Shown here one piece after another: positions 34,516-46,985 of a stretch of 64,000 bases of DNA. The position numbers and the translations under genes were made by a program. The stretch comes from Acanthochlamys bracteata. Lineage: Eukaryota; Streptophyta; Magnoliopsida; Pandanales; Velloziaceae. Below the pieces are notes generated by a model. That model saw only the letters and a program-made list of their open reading frames with translations, was not told the origin of the DNA and searched no databases. Position 1 is the stretch's first letter. Each line of letters begins with the position of its first letter. The stretch spans positions 2,108,001-2,172,000 of the forward strand of contig CM034138.1 in NCBI GenBank assembly GCA_019914995.1, written 5' to 3'.

Positions 34516-35811
34516 TGATAATGTGTAATATGATATATTTATTATATCTTTTTATTATAATAAATATTAGATTTTTATTAAAATTCTATTCACAATATGA
34601 ATTATTTTATTTTATTTTATTTTGTGAATTATAGGTGAATAAAGAAGCAAATTATTGAAGGAATAAAATAAAAGAGCTAATCATGGAAGGAAATATCAAG
34701 CGGCGATCCTCATTGATGCGTTTGATCAATCAAATCTAAATCAAAAATTTAGCATCAAATCTAGCATTAAATATAGCATCAAAATAGCAACAAATATATC
34801 AAATCTAATCCAAAATTCTGAAAATATCTTTTGTCTAATTTTATGGGAGAAGTTCTACTATAAAAACAAGTCAATCGAAGGAGCAACGGAGGCATCGAAG
34901 GAACAAAGAGCGAACGAAGACCCGACGAAAAATCTAGAGAGAGCCGTACGGGAGACAGAAGAAAGATCAGATTAGAGAAGAAAAAATTCTTCAAATTTGC
35001 TTTCTTCTTTTTTTATCTCATATTTTATTTTTTATATAATATTATTGTGTAATATTAATATGAGTGGCTAAATTCTCTAAACTGGAGTTAGGATGAAATC
35101 CTAATAAATTTAATTTATTTCTTAAATGTTATGTGATGTATGAATTGTTGATTTTATGTGAGTTGTTAATTCTTATTTCAAAGGATGTTTAGATATTAAA
35201 TTTGCATACATGATTAGCATTGAGTTTGATATCTAAATTATTATATTAATTGTGTTTGCGAGGACCAATCGGAGTATAATTTACGAATTACAGAATTAAT
35301 AATTGTAGTTAATATTTACTGGATCAAAGTGAATGTAACTATATGATTTATGATTTCGCAGAACCTAATGCATTGTTAGTAATTTCTAAACAATGAGTTA
35401 GAATATCACTAGCGATAGGTGATTTTATACTGGACCAAAGTTAAAATCATAATTAGAAATCGTATCTAAGAACTGGACCAAGGTGTTAAATACAAGATTT
35501 TCACAATCATCATAATCTATTATCATATTTATTTAAAGATTAAATTAGAGGCATTAGTGGTGGATTCTAAAACTCCAGTTGTTTGCATACCTGTTTTTTC
35601 GATCCGTACGTTACTTTTTGTTCTTAGCCGTCGTACACTTTTGATTCGCTTTCACAACACAACTTTTGTTACTAAAAACTTGGATTAGAGTTAACAATAA
35701 TCTATGTGGAATAAACTCGTTATCTGTTATACGGTAGACGACAACCGTGCACTTACGGAATAAATTAGGATAAAATTACTGAGTTTTTCTTAATTGGTTT
35801 TATCTACATCA
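34516..35811 (+). repeat. LTR-B (shared middle LTR)
   Basis: 1296 bp, from TGATAATGTG to TATCTACATCA. TATA box at 34859-34866. It serves as 3' LTR of copy 1 and 5' LTR of copy 2. It is mosaic: the first 240 bp match LTR-C, about 34765-34930 matches LTR-A, about 34955-35030 is again LTR-C-like, and the remainder matches LTR-A. Confidence 0.82.
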
Positions 35812-35817
35812 AGTTTT

Positions 35818-35832
35818 TGGCGCCGTTGCCGG
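35818..35832 (+). other. Primer-binding site, copy 2
   Basis: TGGCGCCGTTGCCGG, six bases after LTR-B and identical to copy 1. Confidence 0.75.
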
Positions 35833-35960
35833 AGATTGTTTTGTTTTGACTTTGATTCAATCTAACTTCATTTAGATTCATTGATATTTTGAATTTGTTT
35901 TGCATTTAGCTTATAGCATTTTAGTTTGTTTTTTTATTATAGTTATACTATTGCATAATC

Positions 35961-37298
35961 ACTCGCTCTCATAGTCAATCTTCACTTGAATTTGATTCTG
36001 AACTTGAGAGAGAGGTTAGGAGAATTAGACGTGAGCGTAGAAATCATTTGAATATTAGAATTGAAGAGATGGCTGTTGCACCGAATGAAACAATGGGAGA
36101 TCTTGACATTCCTACAATTTCTGTATCTCCATCTAGTATAGTTCTCCCTGATGCTATTAGAAATTATGAGTTAAAAACTATTCATTTTAATATGATGCCT
36201 TCTTTTCATGGTTTGAACAATGAGAATCTTTAGCTCATATTCAAGAAATTTTCAATATGGTTTCTAACATGCCTTTGACAGATGGGGTTACTGAGGAACA
36301 TCTTCAAATCAAAATCTTTCCCTACACTTTGAAAGATAGAGCAAAGGTATGGTTACAATCACTTAGATCTAGTTCACTTACTACTTGAACTGAAATTCAA
36401 AACAGATTTTTAGAGAAATTTTTTTCAACTCAGAAAATTGATGCATTAAGAGATAAAATCATGTAATTCACTCAACAATCTGATGAGTCATTTTCTGAGG
36501 CATGGGAACGATTTAATAACTTGTTAATTCAATGTCCTTACCATGGTTTGCCTATTTTAGTTTTGATGCGTATATTTTATAAGGCACTAAACGTTTCTAG
36601 CAAGGCTGCAGTGAATAATTATGCAGGTGGATCTATTCGGAATAAGACACCAGCTGAATGTCAAACGCTATTCGAAAATCTAGCTATTAAGACGCAACAT
36701 ATAGATACACGAGGAAGACGAGCTAGAATTTATGAGGTAAATGGTAATAACGATTATGCTTCTAAAGCGCAGGTGAATGCTATTAATAATAAATTGGATG
36801 CTTTGCTGGCTATGAACGGAAAACTTTTAACACAAGAGGTATTTGTCATTTGTGATTTATCTGGTCATTCTACTGTACATTGTCCATAAGGAGTAGATTT
36901 TTCTGAGTTTGTATAAGAACAAGCAAATATGGTAAGTTCTTATAATCGACATCCTAAACATGATCTATATTCAAACACTTACAATCCTGGATGGAGGAAT
37001 CATTCCAACTTTTCGTGGAGCAATCAACAACACCAACATCTACCTCAACCAAAGCCATCGACTTTATTGGAGGATTTGGTAAGACAGCAGTTGGTCAACA
37101 AAAGCTTGAAGCTCAGGTAGGTCAAATCATGCAAGCTTTGAGTCAAAGAGAGCATGGTAAGTTTCTAGTCAACATAATATCAATCTACGAAATAATGAAC
37201 AAGCAAAAGCCATTCAATTAAGATCAGGTAAGCTTATTAATAATGACGATAAAGATGATGTTTCTGATGAAAGTGTAGTTGCAGGTGATGAAAAATAA
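35961..37298 (+). pseudogene. gag remnant, copy 2
   Basis: Same decayed capsid gene as copy 1 and better preserved. The Arg-rich N-terminal region runs on through EEMAVAPNETMGDLDIP and IHFNMMPSFHGLNNENL. Premature stops stand where family members have Trp or Gln (for example after SSSLTT and KIM), all at the same places as in copy 1. These are mainly C-to-T or G-to-A changes, typical of an old, methylated element. Confidence 0.78.
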
Positions 37299-37492
37299 GA
37301 GCTGGATAGATCTGATTAAGAGAAAAAATATCGAAATCATTACCATCTGAGAGTGATCAACACCATGGAAAGGAATCTATTCATCATCCTTCTGGATTGC
37401 ATAAGGCAGTTGATCGTTATACACCTCCTATACCATATTCGGGTCGTCTAAAGCAAAATAAATAGGATAAACAATTTCAAGATATTTATGAT

Positions 37493-40400
37493 ATGTTAAG
37501 TAACGTGCGTATTAACCTTTCTTTGCTTGATGTGATTGAACAGATTCCAGCATATGGAAAATTCATTAAAAATTTGAAGGCTCACAAACTCAAATTTGTA
37601 CCAAATGAAGGAGTAAGGTTGAACAAGAATGTAAGTGCAGTGTTGAAAAGCGAGTTTCCACATAAGCTCGATGATCCAGGTAGTTTTGATATTCCTATCA
37701 CTATTGGTGCTAAGAGACTTGGACGTGCTATGTTGAACCTACGAGCAAGCATCAACTTGATGCCATTTTCTATCTACAAAGAGTTGGGTTTGAAAGGTAC
37801 AAAAAAGACTACTGCACGTTCCGAGCTTGCTGACCATTCCATACGGCATCCGACAGGTATTATAAAGGATGTTTTAGTTCAAGTTGACAAATTAATTCTT
37901 CCTGCAGATTTTATTGTTTTACACATGGAGAGAAGTGATCGTGAGATTCCGATTCTTCTTGGTCGTTCGTTTATGGCTACTACAGACACATGTATCAACG
38001 TGAAAAAAGACACCCTCACAATGACAGTATTGGGTGAAACCGTTAAATTCAAAGTGTTTGATGATTTAAAACATCCTTCTATTTCTTCAGATTCTTGCTT
38101 TTCTATTGATTTATTAGATCCACTAATCGATTCTGTTGTTTTGCAGGAAAAATACAAGGATGATTTAGAAGCAGCGTTAACTTTAGATGTTAGAGAGAGT
38201 GATAAATCTAATGATATACTCGATGCCCTAAATGTGTTAAAACCAATTCAACCTAGTTATAGAGCCTCATTTGAACCTTTAGAGATGAATAAAATAAGGA
38301 TATAGCCATCTGCGGTAGTCCCTCCTAAGTTAGAACTCAAACCATTGCCTGAACATTTTAAATATGCATTATTAAGTGATAATGAAACCCTCCCAGTTAT
38401 TATATCTTCAGATCTTACAGTTAAAGAAGAGGAGAGCCTCATTAATATCCTAAAGAGCATAGGACATCAATAGGTTGAACAATAGCTGACATAAAAGGTA
38501 TTAGTCTTGTTATGTGTATGCATAGAATTTTAATTGAGGATGATGCCAAACTTACTCGTGAAAGCCAAAGGAGATTAAATCCTAATATGAAAGAGGTCGT
38601 TAGAGCTGAAATTTTAAAACTGCTTGATGTAGGAATAATCTATCCAATCTCTGATGGTAAATGGATTAGTCCTGTACAAGTAGTACCTAAGGAATCTGGA
38701 GTAACAGTAGTTAAAAATGAGAATAATGAATTGATCCCTAGAATAACAACTACGGGATGGCGTGTTTGTATTGATTATAGGAAGTTGAATTCTGCAACAA
38801 GAAAAAATCATTTTCCTTTACCTTTCATTGATCAAATGCTTGAACGTTTAGCTAGTCACTCACATTATTGTTTTCTTGATAGTTTTTCAGGTTATAATCA
38901 AATTCCAATTGCTCCGAAAGACCAAGAGAAGACAACTTTCACTTGTCCATTTGGTACTTTCGCCTATAGGAGGATGCCTTTTGGTTTGTGTAATGCTCTA
39001 GCAACATTTCAAAGATATATGATGGCTATATTCTCTGATATGGTAGAAAGAATCATTGAGGTATTTATGGATAATTTTTCAGTTTTTGGATCTTCTTTTG
39101 ATGGATGCCTTGATAATTTGAAATTGGTTTTATCTAGATGTGAAGAAACGAATCTGGTTTTGAATTGGAAAAATGTCATTTTATGGTTAAATAAGGAATT
39201 GTCTTAGGATATGTAGTTTCTAGTAAAGGAATTGAGGTGGATAGAGCAAAAATTGAAATTCTAAAAAATCTACCTCCCCCTACTTCACTAAAAGGCATTA
39301 GAAGTTTTTTAGGCCATGCTGGTTTTATTCCAAGATTTATTAAAGATTTTTCTAAAATAACTAGGCCTCTATGTAATTTATTGGTTAAGGATGTTGTGTT
39401 TGATTTTGATAAAGATTGTTTGCATGCATTCAATAATTTTTAAAATGCCTTAACTACTGCTCCTATCATTATTGCTCCTGACTGGAATTTACCATTTGAA
39501 TTGATGTGTGATGCTTCAGATTATGCTATTGGTGCAATTTTAGGTCAACGAATTGATAAACTATCACATGTTATATATTATGCTAGCAAAACTTTGAATG
39601 ATGCACAACTTAATTATTCAACAACAGAAAAAGAGTTGCTTGCTGTAGTGTTTGCTTTAGAAAAATTTTGTCCATATATTTTTTGTTCTAAAATTATTGT
39701 ATTTACTGACCATGCTGCTCTTAAGTATTTGTTGACTAAAAAAGATGCTAAGCCTAGGTTGATTCGATGGATCTTATTACTACAAGAGTTTGACTTGGAG
39801 ATTAAAGATAAGAAAGAAAGCGAGAATGTGATAGCAGACCATCTTTCTCGTATCGTGATTGAAGATCAAAGAGAAGAAGATGATATGCCTCTAAATGATT
39901 CTTTTCCAGATGAACAATTTCTTTCCATTACTTATAAAGAACCTTCGTATGCTGATTTTGTGAATTATCTTGCTAGTGGTGTCTTGAGAAATAATTTATC
40001 TTTTCAGAAAAAGAAGAGATTTCTGTTTATGGTAAAGCACTATTATTGGGATGATCCCTATTTGTTTAAGCATTGTCCGGACCAAATCATTAGAAGATGC
40101 GTTCCTGAGGATGAACAAGAAAGCATTCTAAGGCATAGCCATGAGTTAGCATGTGGAGGTCATTTTGGTGCTAAGAAAACAGTCCATAAAGTCATTCAAT
40201 TAGGTTTCTTTTGGCCCACTTTATTTAAAAATACATTTAATTTTTGTTCTAAGTGTGACAGATGCCAAAGAATAGGAAATATCAGCAGGAGGAACATGAT
40301 GCCGTTGACTAATATTTTGGTTGTAGAACTCTTTGATGTTTAGGGTATAGACTTCATGGGGCCATTCCCTTCCTCCTTTGGGTATTCTTATATTTTTGTT

Positions 40401-41235
40401 GCTATTGATTATGCATCTAAGTGGGTAGAGGCTCAAGCTACAAAAGCTAATGATCATAAGATTATCCTCAAATTTTTAAGAATATATTTTCACTAGATTT
40501 GAACCGCTTAGAGCAATCATTAGTGATGGTGGTAAACATTTTTGTAATAAACCTTTTGATGCTTTGTTAAGGGAATATGGCATAACTCATAAGGTAGCCA
40601 CTCCATATCACCCTCAAACCTTAGGACAAGTAGAAATTAGCAATAGGGAAATCAAAAATATTTTGGAAAAAACTGTGAACATCACAAGAAATGATTGGAC
40701 AATAAAACTTAATGATGCTTTATTGGCTTACAGACAAAGATATAAAACACCTAGGGGAGGGATGAGTCCATATCGTATTGTATTTGAAAAAGTATGTCAT
40801 TTACCTATGGAACTTGAACATAATACATATTGGGCTACAAAGAAACTAAATTTTAAAATGAAGAATGCAGGGAATGAAAGAAAGTTGCAACTCAATGAAT
40901 TGGAAGAAATTCGCAACGAAGCTTATGAGAATACAAAGATTTACAAGGAACGCACAAAGTCCTATCATGACAAGTCAATTCAGCGGAAAGAGTTTACTCC
41001 AGGTATGAAAGTTTTATTATTTAACTCACGGTTGAAACTCTTTTCAGGAAAACTGAAGTCAAAATGGCATGGACCATATGAGATAATTGAAATCTTTCTA
41101 CATGGAGCTATAGAAATCAAAGATCTCAAATCTGGAGCACAATTTAAGGTCAATGGGCATCGCTTGAAGCCATACTTGGAGGCCACCATCGCAATCCAAA
41201 CTGAACCAACCCTCCAACTGCGCGATCCTAATTGA
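37493..41235 (+). pseudogene. pol remnant, copy 2 (protease, RT, RNase H, integrase)
   Basis: Protease frame 37493-38305 is open for 270 residues and carries NLRAS in place of DLGAS. RT frame 38512-39207 contains GWRVCIDYRKLNSATRKNHF, YRRMPFGLCNA and the dead FMDN box, and stops after NKELS. RNase H plus integrase finger 39501-40343 is one open frame ([48 protein letters not shown]). The Trp codon before GIDFMGPF is TAG, as in copy 1. Integrase core from 40344 is frameshifted near 40475-40505 and resumes at 40564 ([10 protein letters not shown]) to 41235. It is more intact than copy 1 through most of protease, RT and RNase H. Confidence 0.83.
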
Positions 41236-42501
41236 CAAACTTCTCGTCTGGCTGAAGACGTTAAATTTAGCGCTTATTGGGAGGCAACCCAATGCCTTTA
41301 TCTCTAGTAGCAATTGAATTTTGTAGGATTTTATTTTCGTTTGATTTGATATGTTTATTATTTTTGAAGAATTCGGACAGAAAGAAGATTCACTATAATG
41401 CAAAAATTTGTTGCTTTGATGCAGTTAATGGAGAAGTTAATTAAAGATTCAGGCCATTTAAAAATCAGGGGAGTTTTTCGACACCTCAATTTTTATATCC
41501 CTTTGCTTTATACATTGTTCATTTTTATCTTTCATCGTTGAGGACAATGTCGAATTCAAGCTTGGGGGGGAGATAGAAAATTATGCATAAACATCGATTG
41601 ATAGTCTATCATCCATTTTTCAATAATGAGTTTGAATAGTATTTCTTTTGAAACTAAAATCGTTATTGAGTTTGTTCGTATAGTATTCTTATTAACTAAG
41701 CCTACGTTCTTCTTGATATAGTATTGTATATAATTGATTTGATAAAATCTTGTCATTCTAGACAATGCAATTAAATAAATTTTATAGAGGATTTTGATTT
41801 CATATTCTATAACGAGTGATGACATCTATCACCATACAATGCGAGGCTTAGAATTGATCTTAGTATTTTTGTGTTGTCTTGTTTTGTTTTCATTTCTTAG
41901 GGATAATTGAGATACAGAGTTATAAAGAGTCTTTGGAAAGCACAAGGGTAAAGAAAGAGCATTAAAAATAAAAAATAAAAATAAAAAAAAGCTCGAGTAT
42001 ACATTGTAAATTGCAATGATAAAGAAAGAGCAATTAAATAAATAAAAGAGCCGCAAAATTGCGCCAATGCTTGAGTATACCTTGTTCTTCTTGAAGTTAA
42101 ATGTGCTTTTGGTTACTTTGTATTTTGACGACTTTCTAAATTTGAATTCATACATTATAATATTTAAAATAACTTGGTGAATCTCTAAAAATTGTATGTG
42201 TAGTGGGGAGATGATTTCTAAACATACTTATGGACATTGAATTCTAAACTTCCTTCTAGTATGTTGCATATGTTTTGGAATGCGAGGTTGAGTTGATTTG
42301 ATTACTATATAGTGTAATTAAGGAAGTTTGTAAGTGATGTTAATTTGTTTATTATCGTACATTATTTTTTAAAGATTTTGGTTGATCAAGCTATATCTGA
42401 AGAAATTGAAAATTATGAGAATAAGTTGTGAAGAATGATATATATATAACTTTCTTATCATTTTGTTCGAAGACTAGCAAAAAATTAAGTTTGGGGGTAT
42501 T
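41236..42501 (+). other. Retroelement 3' non-coding region, copy 2, with two polypurine tracts
   Basis: Same layout as copy 1: an internal purine tract AAGCTTGGGGGGGAGA near 41558-41573 and the LTR-adjacent GTTTGGGGG at 42489-42497. No env-like frame. Confidence 0.65.
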
Positions 42502-43792
42502 TGATAATGTGTAATATGATATATTTATTATATCTTTTTATTATAATAAATATTAGATTTTTATTAAAATTCTATTCACAATATGAATTATTTTATTTTA
42601 TTTTATTTTGTGAATTATAGGTGAATAAAGAAGCAAATTATTGAAGGAATAAAATAAAAGAGCTAATCATGGAAGGAAATATCAAGCGGCGATCCTCATT
42701 GATGCGTTTGATCAATCAAATCTAAATCAAAAATTTAGCATCAAATCTAGCATTAAATATAGCATCAAATCTATATCAAATCTAATCCGAAGATTCTGAA
42801 GATATCTTTTGCCTAATTTTATGAGAGGAAGTTCTACTATAAAAAGAGGTTAATCGAAGGAGCAACGGAGGCATCGAAGGAATAAGGAGCGAACGAAGAC
42901 CCGACGGAAAACCTAGAGAGAGCCGAACGGGAGACAGAAGAAAGATCAGATTAGAGAAGAAAAAAATTCTTCAAATTTGCTTTCTTCTTTTTTATCTCAT
43001 ATTTTATTTTTTATACAATATTATTGTGTGTAATATTAATATGAGTGGCTAAATTTTCTAAACTGGAGTTAGGATGAAACCCTAATAAATTTAATTTATT
43101 TCTTAAATATTATGTGATGTATGGATTGTTGATTTTATGTGAGTTGTTAATTCTTGTTTCAAAGGATGTTTAGATGTTAAATTTGCATGCATGATTAGCG
43201 TTGAGTTTGATATCTAAATTATTATATTAATTGTATTTGCGAGGACCAATCGGAGTATAATTTATGAATTACAGGATTAATAACTGTAGTTAATATTTAT
43301 TGGACCAAAGTGAATGTAACTATATGATTTATGATTTCGCAAAACCTAATGCATTGTAAATAATTTCTAAACAAGGAGTTAGAATATCACTAGCGATAGG
43401 TGATTTTATACTAGACCAAAGTTAAAATCATAATTAGAAATCGTATCTAAGAACTGGACCAAGGTGTTAGATACAAAATCTTCACAATCATCATAATCTA
43501 TTATCATATTTATTTAAAAATTAAATTAGAGGTATTAGTGATGGATTCTAAAATTCCAGTTATTTGCATACCTGTTTTTTCGATCTGCACGTTACTTTTC
43601 ATTCTTAGTCCTAGTACACTTTTTGATTTAATTTCACAGCACAATTTTTGTTACTAAAAATTTGAATTAGAGTTAACAATAATCTCTATAGAACAAACTC
43701 GTTATCTATTATACGGTAGACGACAACCGTGTACTTGCGGGATAAACTAGGATAAAATTACTGAATTTTTTTAGTTGGTTTTATCTACATCA
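42502..43792 (+). repeat. LTR-C (right outer LTR)
   Basis: 1291 bp, from TGATAATGTG to TATCTACATCA, with a TATA box near 42838. Its first 240 bp are nearly identical to LTR-B. Its 3' half carries substitutions not found in LTR-A or LTR-B (for example AAATATTATGTGATGTATGG and TTATTGGACCAAAG). Confidence 0.82.
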
Positions 43793-43797
43793 ACAAT
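43793..43797. repeat. Candidate target-site duplication, right (ACAAT)
   Basis: ACAAT directly after the terminal CA of LTR-C, equal to 26561-26565. Confidence 0.55.
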
Positions 43798-43943
43798 GTC
43801 ATTAAGAATCATTATAAACGCCATTATATACTCATGAACAAATCATGCAGCTTCACTAATCAACACGATCGAACCACACACAAGAACATATACACATCAA
43901 ATTATCAATAGCGTAAAGAGTACGGTACATGTAGATAGTTCAG

Positions 43944-44516
43944 TTACTCAATCCATCGACTCTGAATTGGTGTTGTCTTATCCATGTTATCTTCACCATG
44001 GACACCCAACGACTCCTTCACGGCGTTCGCAGCGGTGGTAGCAGCTTCTTTGATCTGCTGCCCTGCCTGCTGCAGCACATCAGCAGTGGTACCTTTCTGG
44101 TCCTGCACAGTTGTTCCAGTTCGTTCCTTCTTCTCTTGCAAGTAGTTTCCAGTTTGGTCTTTCGTTTCAAGCGCAGACTCCATGTACTCTCCGGCGACAT
44201 TCTTCATCTTCTCTGCCTTGTTCTGTGCAGCTTCGACGAAGTCGGGGCTCTTGTCTGCTGCAGAGTGTGTTATCTTTGATGCTTCATCTGTTGCTGATTG
44301 CGCTATCTCTGTTGTTTTGTCAGCCAACCGCCTTGCCTTCTCCTATACGTGAATCAAACATCAAAACACGATCAGCTTATATATATATATAGAGATATAT
44401 ATATATATGAAGATCTACGTATTCACGAAAAAGATATAAATCAATGAACTATTTACCTGAGCTTGGCCCTTGGTTTCTCCGGCTTTGAACTGCATGTCTC
44501 CCTGAGCTGAAGCCAT
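43944..44516 (-). CDS. LEA-2: group-3 LEA protein (LEA_4), 152 residues
   Basis: Exon 1 (44516-44457) gives MASAQGDMQFKAGETKGQAQ. Exon 2 (44342-43944) encodes 132 residues, from EKARRLADKTTEIAQSATDE to the stop. It has an alpha-helical, charged middle (AAQNKAEKMKNVAGEYMESA), three 11-residue repeats (ETKDQTGNYLQ type) and the C-terminal block DVLQQAGQQIKEAATTAANA leading to VKESLG. No intron separates the repeats from the C-terminal block, unlike LEA-3, -7 and -8. The intron holds a TA-rich microsatellite. A TATA box is at 44623-44630. The retroelement ends only 150 bp beyond the stop codon. The start is set by the conserved MASAQ beginning. Confidence 0.88.
44376..44408. repeat. (TA)n microsatellite in LEA-2 intron
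   Basis: TATATATATATATAGAGATATATATATATAT inside the 114-bp intron. Confidence 0.8.
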
Positions 44517-46284
44517 TTCTCTTCTATAGTAATACTAATGAAATTGGGTTGTTGAAGAATTTAGTTATGTTTTGAAGTTAGATTGAATTGATTGAAAGAT
44601 AGAAGTTGATTAAGCTGGGTGTTTTTTATACACATTGAGAGAGTCAAATGGGATAGTTTGACATCGCAAAGAGCTCGATGTTGTTAATGACAAGTGTTAC
44701 ACAAGTGTGTCAGCATTGAGGTTTAAATTTTTGGTAAAGTGTCTTTTAAAATGGTTTTGGTAAACAACAATGAGTTGGCAATCTGTTGTTCTGTGACAAG
44801 TGTTGTTGCAGGATGAATACTATCGGGTGGTGAGATAGGTGGCGATATTCTTGTTGGTTTTCCGCCGGTTGGGGAACTCTCCAGAATATTAGTAAACGTA
44901 ATACGTGTTAATGATCAGGCCAAGATTTCAGCTAATGAAATGTGTTTTAAATCCTTAAACAATTAGAATCAACATTAGAAACTTCTTTGAGCGAATAATC
45001 AAAGCGTGGAATTGAATCTCAATTATCGGTAGCAGAGCATATTTGGATTTGATTTTATTTTTTTAATTATAAAAATTATTTGAAAATATAGTAAAACTTT
45101 GAATATACATTTTTTATTATTAATTATTTTTATTTTTAAATAAAAATAAAAACTTAATTTAATAATAACTAAAATATTTTTTGTTCTAAACTTTTTTAAA
45201 ATGTTTTCAAATATAACAAAGACTGATGGGCTTTAATCCAGAAAACCGCAAAAATAAAAAATCCAAATCAGTTTTAGGAGTTGTTTTAAAAGGGTTTAAC
45301 TAAAATTTTTTACAAATTTTTTTTAACTTTTCAAATTAAAACTTAAGTTTTTATTAAAAAACTAACAAACTTCATATAAATATATATTTCATAGTATATC
45401 GTTTACTGCCAAACTAGTACCGCATGGAGTCTGACATCCATTCATCATACAAGTCTGCAGAAGGTAATACAAGCTAATTTAAACAAAAATATACGTTTAA
45501 AATTGTATATAATAAATTCAATTTTAATAAATACATTTAAAAAGTTTAAAAATAAGTTTAGTTTTTACTTAAAAGTAAGTTATACAATATTAAATAACTA
45601 TATCTATTGTAAAATTATAATAATGTAAAATTTTCATTAAAAATTAAAACTTTTTAAATAAAAAACACTTCAATAGAAACAATATAATTATAAAAATTTT
45701 ACGTTTCTCTAAATATTAAATTTTATTATATATATACTTATTTAACACAGTAAATTTCATTTTTATTTTGCACTAAATTTATTTTCTATTAAAATTTAAC
45801 TTCAAATTTTCCATATTCAATACACTTCTAATTTTATTTTTATCAAATTTACTTTTACAAAATAAATTTCAAAATTCACATTCATACTATTAAAACATGC
45901 CCTAAAAATTATTAATCCAAACTCACTATTCAAAATTCAATTTAAAGTTCAATTCAGATTTAAATTAAAAGAAACATAAAATTATGAGAATTTTGGCCAA
46001 ATATTCACTTTAAAATTCAACCAAAAAGTAATTATTTTTTTCAAATTCATTTTTAATACAACATAAAATAAAATTTAATTTTATGAAGTTACATTTAACT
46101 CTAAATTTATTTTTTACAAACTCATGTTTAAAAAATGAGTGCAATACTAAGATAAGCACGCCTAAGCTGGACCAATACCCTTATCCAACATAAATACATT
46201 GGACCACTTTATTACTACTGTGATTGATCTCAATTTTTCCATAACATTTCAAACAAGTTGCAGAAGAACTACTCCATGGGATGG
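44517..46284. other. LEA-2 promoter and LEA-3 3' flank
   Basis: LEA-2 TATA box at 44623-44630 (minus, TATAAAAA) and a possible ACGTGTT at 44903-44909. The 45060-46140 stretch is very AT-rich and holds a family B repeat at 45760-45900. No gene. Confidence 0.5.
45760..45900. repeat. AT-rich interspersed repeat (family B)
   Basis: TTTTATTTTTATCAAATTTA and TTTTACAAAATAAATTTC, followed by TAAAACATGCCC, parallel phrases at 7480-7640. Confidence 0.4.
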
Positions 46285-46985
46285 TTAAATTCGACTCCTA
46301 TTGATGATGTACGTCTTCTCAGGGGCACTACCAATACTGGTATCGTTGTGATCTTCCCCCATGCCTAGCTTATTCTTCACTGCATTAGCTGCTGATGCTG
46401 CTGCATTCTTTATCTGCTCACCTGCCTACAACCCATCCAACACTCCGAATTAACAAGCAATCTAACAAATTAACATTAATAGTTTCGAATCTTGTGATAT
46501 ATAGTGAACAAAAATGTTGAACTTAATATTGCTTACATTCTGGATTGCTTTGCCTGTTTGATCTTTCTTCTGCTGCATGTAGTTGACAGTCTGATCTTTC
46601 TTTTCTTTTGCATAGTTCGTAGTCTGATCTTTCTTCTCCTGAACGTAACTTTCGGTATTATCTTTCTTTTCCCTTGCTGATTCAGTGTATTCCCCTGCTC
46701 TGTCTTTCATTCCGTTAGCATTCTCCTGAGCAGATTCTTTATATTCTCTGTTCTTGTCCTGCACAGTCTGGGTTGTTTGTGATGCCTTGTCCTTTGCTGC
46801 TTCAGTCATCTGCCCCACCTTGGTCTTTAAATCAAACAAAATCCCAACACATTATTTTGATTCATGGGAAATAAAGTGTATGAAATTAATCTAAAAAATG
46901 AAAACAACAACAAGAACAACACCTCAGCCTGGTTCTTGGTATGCGCAGCCTTGTGCTTGCTGTCGTCCTGAGTGTTGGAAGCCAT
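46285..46985 (-). CDS. LEA-3: group-3 LEA protein (LEA_4), 163 residues
   Basis: Three exons. Exon 1 (46985-46923) begins MASNTQDDSKHKAAHTKNQAE, where the usual AGETK is AAHTK. Exon 2 (46824-46537) encodes 96 residues starting TKVGQMTEAAKDKASQTTQ, with TKVGQ in place of the usual EKAGQ. It carries four 11-residue repeats (EKKDNTESYVQ, EKKDQTTNYAK, EKKDQTVNYMQ, QKKDQTGKAIQ), in which the usual Gly is often replaced. Exon 3 (46425-46285) encodes AGEQIKNAAASAANAVKNKL plus GMGEDHNDTS and a tail ending NRSRI. Splice junctions are GT-AG and in phase 0. An ABRE-like GACACGT lies at 47157-47163. No clear TATA box was seen. It is the most divergent intact member, but all frames are open. Confidence 0.87.

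Larger units (their letters stand above)
26566..43792 (+). mobile_element. Tandem Athila-like Ty3/Gypsy retrotransposon (three LTRs, two internal copies)
   Basis: Order: LTR-A, internal copy 1, LTR-B, internal copy 2, LTR-C. Each internal part begins with a primer-binding site TGGCGCCGTTGCCGG and contains remains of gag, protease, reverse transcriptase, RNase H and integrase, in that Gypsy order. It ends with a polypurine tract (GTTTGGGGG) next to the following LTR. The gag phrase YSNTYNPGWRNHSNFSW and the protease phrase ASINLMP point to the Athila lineage. The whole unit is flanked by ACAAT. No env-like frame is seen in the 1.3 kb after integrase. All coding parts are interrupted, so the element cannot move by its own enzymes. 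Confidence 0.88.

Noticed and set aside
43998-44279. Plus-strand frames over LEA-2
   Set aside because: Antisense shadows of the LEA-2 coding exon.
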